64,000 bases of DNA, taken from contig JBMHCR010000021.1 in the NCBI GenBank assembly GCA_049889815.1, positions 124,001-188,000 on the forward strand. The letters are read 5' to 3'. The stretch is from JBPOFY01 sp049889815. GTDB lineage: Bacteria > Verrucomicrobiota > Verrucomicrobiia > Opitutales > Coraliomargaritaceae. Below the pieces are notes generated by a model. It worked only from the letters and a program-made list of their open reading frames with translations, did not search any database and was not told the origin of the DNA. Made by a program: the position numbers and the translations under genes. Each line of letters opens with the position of its first letter. The stretch's first letter is position 1. Shown in pieces: positions 62,068 to 64,000 of this stretch.

Positions 62068-63402
62068 TTAAGTCCAGAAGCTTTCGCCATAGCTCCAACC
62101 TTCACGAACCGGCTGCTTGATGATGGCATTCAACTCCGGATGACCGGGGACTTTCATGTTCTCGATATCCCAACCGATACTGTGACCCGCTCGTTGCGCG
62201 ACTACCCCGAGCAGGATGGTTTCAGTAAGGATCGTTGAAACTTCAAAATTTGAACACGGCGTAATCCCATCTGTGATACCGCGTGCCCAATCGTCCTGTA
62301 TCGCACCCTTAATCCGCGGGATTGTGCGCTTAGGCAGGGTTCTACGAAATTCACGCCAATCCTCATCAGGCATGAGTAGTTTTACATTATTGGGGCGCAT
62401 ATCGAAGTGATAAAACGTCTGCTTCGAGCCAACCATAACAAGCCCTCCTACGCTCTCGTTGCCCGGTTTCGGCTCAGGCAGATAATCCACCGGCGGCTTA
62501 GACAGCCCTTCATACCATTTCACCTTCACGGGTGGCTTATTGCCACGCGCCGGAAAATGATAGGTCACCAACGAGCTGGGCTTGTCGCCGCCGCCGTGAA
62601 AATCGACCTCAACCTTGGTGGGCATGCCAAGATCCAAAGCATAGATTGCGGTATCCAGTGTGTGGCAACCGATATCGCCCAAAGCACCGGAACCAAAATG
62701 GAAATGCCAACGCCAATGCCCCGGCGCATAATATTTTGAATAGTGGCGAAAATCTGCGGGGCCCAGCCAGAGATCCCAATCCAGTGTCTCCGGAATGGTT
62801 TCTTTCTTCGTCTCATAAATCGGGTCGGCATGATACAGCGCGCTGGACGGACGATTGGTCCACGCGATCACTTCTTCAACTTCGCCCAAGACGCCCCCGT
62901 CATACCACTCCTTTGCGAGGCGAATACCCTCGGTCACATGTCCCTGATTACCCATTTGCGTTACGACACCGTAATGGCGTGCAGCCTTGAGCAGTGTGCG
63001 GCACTGCCAAATATCGTGGGTCGCCGGTTTCTGTACGAATACATGCAAGCCACGTTCCATCGCAGCCATGGATGCCGGAAAATGCGTGTGGTCCGGCGTC
63101 GTAATGACTACCCCATCAATTTCCTTGTGCATGTTATCGAGCATGACTCGGAAATCGCGAAAGAAAGGCAGACCTCGTGGAAATTTTGCACGCTCGGAGG
63201 CAGCTCTTTCGACATCCACATCACAGAGTGCGACGACATTGTGTTTATGCGCCCATGGGTTCGTCCATTGCGCAACACCACCAATGCCGATCAATGCGAG
63301 GTTCAGTTTTGAATTGGCCGAAGCTCCCGGCTTACCGATCGCAAAGGTGCTCATTGTGACGAGGCCACTGCTGACTAAAAATTCTCTACGTGTTACTTGC
63401 AT
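62068..63402 (-). CDS. Tat-exported Gfo/Idh/MocA-family oxidoreductase
   Basis: 444 residues with a twin-arginine signal (TRREFLVSSG). NAD-binding LALIGIGGVAQ, VQKPATHD in place of the EKP block, and DIGCHTLDTAIYAL with a histidine follow. Exported members of this family are frequent in this phylum; one branch (GH109) cleaves glycosides with NAD as cofactor, so a hydrolase function cannot be excluded. It is convergent with the regulator at 17 bp distance. Confidence 0.9.
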   Translation of the reverse strand: MQVTRREFLVSSGLVTMSTFAIGKPGASANSKLNLALIGIGGVAQWTNPWAHKHNVVALCDVDVERAASERAKFPRGLPFFRDFRVMLDNMHKEIDGVVITTPDHTHFPASMAAMERGLHVFVQKPATHDIWQCRTLLKAARHYGVVTQMGNQGHVTEGIRLAKEWYDGGVLGEVEEVIAWTNRPSSALYHADPIYETKKETIPETLDWDLWLGPADFRHYSKYYAPGHWRWHFHFGSGALGDIGCHTLDTAIYALDLGMPTKVEVDFHGGGDKPSSLVTYHFPARGNKPPVKVKWYEGLSKPPVDYLPEPKPGNESVGGLVMVGSKQTFYHFDMRPNNVKLLMPDEDWREFRRTLPKRTIPRIKGAIQDDWARGITDGITPCSNFEVSTILTETILLGVVAQRAGHSIGWDIENMKVPGHPELNAIIKQPVREGWSYGESFWT

Positions 63403-63438
63403 AAACCCTCCCTTAGTTGTGATTCAGATTTCGAAATG

Positions 63439-64000
63439 CTACAAGGCCTTAACGACCACCTCATCATCGAACAATAGCTCTACCGTATAGTAAGCTTGTT
63501 CTTTTTTGGGAAGATCAGGGTAGTTGTTCCAGGCCTTCAAGTTGCCTTCTTTTAAAACCTCACCGTTCGGTGCGAGAATACGATACGCAACCGGGTCAGG
63601 CGCATAGATGCAATAGTGCCCCCAGCGGTGGTAGGCGTATCCGTAGTATTTGCTGATAAATGAAGCCGGGTATGGTTCGCCTTTCGAGGCATTGACGCGC
63701 TCGATTAGGCTATCCATCGCCTTGGGTGCGAGGGCTTGAAACTTTTCGATATTTCGCTCTTCGATCTCTTTGCTCAAAGTTCCGTCATGTGGATAATCGT
63801 CCAGCCTGAAGCCCAAATCTTCCGCAAGCATCCAGAAGGTGGCCGCATCGCTTTGATCCACTCGATCCTTGCCATACTTTGCACTTAGAAAGATCTGGCC
63901 TAGGCGATTGTTTCTAAACTCTTCAATTCGCGGATAATTTGCCGAACCATCGACAATGCCTGACTGACCGACACAACCGAGCTGAATCATCTTCACCTTC
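63439..64000 (-). CDS. Unknown protein, truncated by window edge
   Basis: About 187 residues visible; the true start is beyond base 64000 (the GTG at 63996 is only the first possible codon). Sequence blocks such as RIEEFRNNRLGQIFLSAKYGKDRVDQ, HRWGHYCIYAPDPVAYR and NLKAWNNYPDLPKKEQAYYTVELLF are not assigned to a family. It lies 36 bp upstream of the Tat oxidoreductase on the same strand and may share its transcript. Confidence 0.6.
   Translation of the reverse strand, partial: KVKMIQLGCVGQSGIVDGSANYPRIEEFRNNRLGQIFLSAKYGKDRVDQSDAATFWMLAEDLGFRLDDYPHDGTLSKEIEERNIEKFQALAPKAMDSLIERVNASKGEPYPASFISKYYGYAYHRWGHYCIYAPDPVAYRILAPNGEVLKEGNLKAWNNYPDLPKKEQAYYTVELLFDDEVVVKAL

Overview
The window looks like a chromosomal stretch of a marine member of the Verrucomicrobiota, probably Opitutae near Coraliomargarita/Lentimonas. 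The reasons are the number of exported type I sulfatases (eleven), agar/porphyran-type glycoside hydrolases without any SusC/SusD pair, a very long GreA-type protein of the sort known from Chlamydiae and relatives, and several small conserved-looking acidic proteins of unknown function. The assignment is inference from gene content; no rRNA gene is present.

Layout. (1) 1-3089 is a visibly AT-rich mobile island: the end of an HUH (Rep-like) protein, a short tyrosine recombinase and a large serine recombinase. Its right edge abuts the GTG start of lipB. (2) 3090-29918 is mostly housekeeping: lipB-lipA, pyrD, an acidic protein, an AI-2E-family membrane protein, rph, hrpB, dnaA with a DnaA-box-rich AT-rich flank (candidate oriC), hprK, lptB, tRNA-Ser(CGA), a giant GreA-like protein, rsmB and mnmA. 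After these come a secreted glycoside hydrolase-like protein, a broken pta remnant, a phosphopantetheinyl transferase, an M23 peptidase, two small proteins, a PPP phosphatase and an isochorismatase-fold hydrolase. An isolated sulfatase sits between lptB and the tRNA. (3) 30222-43948 is one tight eight-gene minus-strand operon: GH86, six sulfatases and a GH16 enzyme, i.e. a sulfated galactan (agar/porphyran-type) degradation locus. An AraC-type regulator lies just upstream. (4) Divergently, 45104-53058 carries a desaturase-like/Rieske/NqrF-like reductase fusion, an aldo/keto reductase, a NodB-fold deacetylase, a Gfo/Idh/MocA oxidoreductase, an IolE-like isomerase/epimerase, a tiny membrane protein and a sodium/solute symporter. 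(5) 53066-64000 holds four more sulfatases, a Tat-exported aldo/keto reductase, a XylR-type regulator with a perfect palindrome in its divergent promoter, a Tat-exported Gfo/Idh/MocA protein and a truncated unknown.

How it may work together (inference). Exported sulfatases and the GH16/GH86 enzymes strip and cut sulfated galactan, and small sugars enter through the symporter. The 45104 fusion joins in one chain the three activities that rhizobial MocD, MocE and MocF provide separately for O-demethylation of a methylated inosamine. It is therefore a good candidate for a self-sufficient O-demethylase acting on a methylated algal sugar such as 6-O-methyl-galactose, with the oxidoreductase, isomerase and deacetylase-like genes processing the product. 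This is the most interesting system in the window.

Other unusual structures are duplicated tRNA-Ser 3' ends enclosing a string of tri-loop hairpins, two sulfatases lacking the proline of the CxPxR motif, an exact heptamer array abutting a start codon, and two strong candidate operators.
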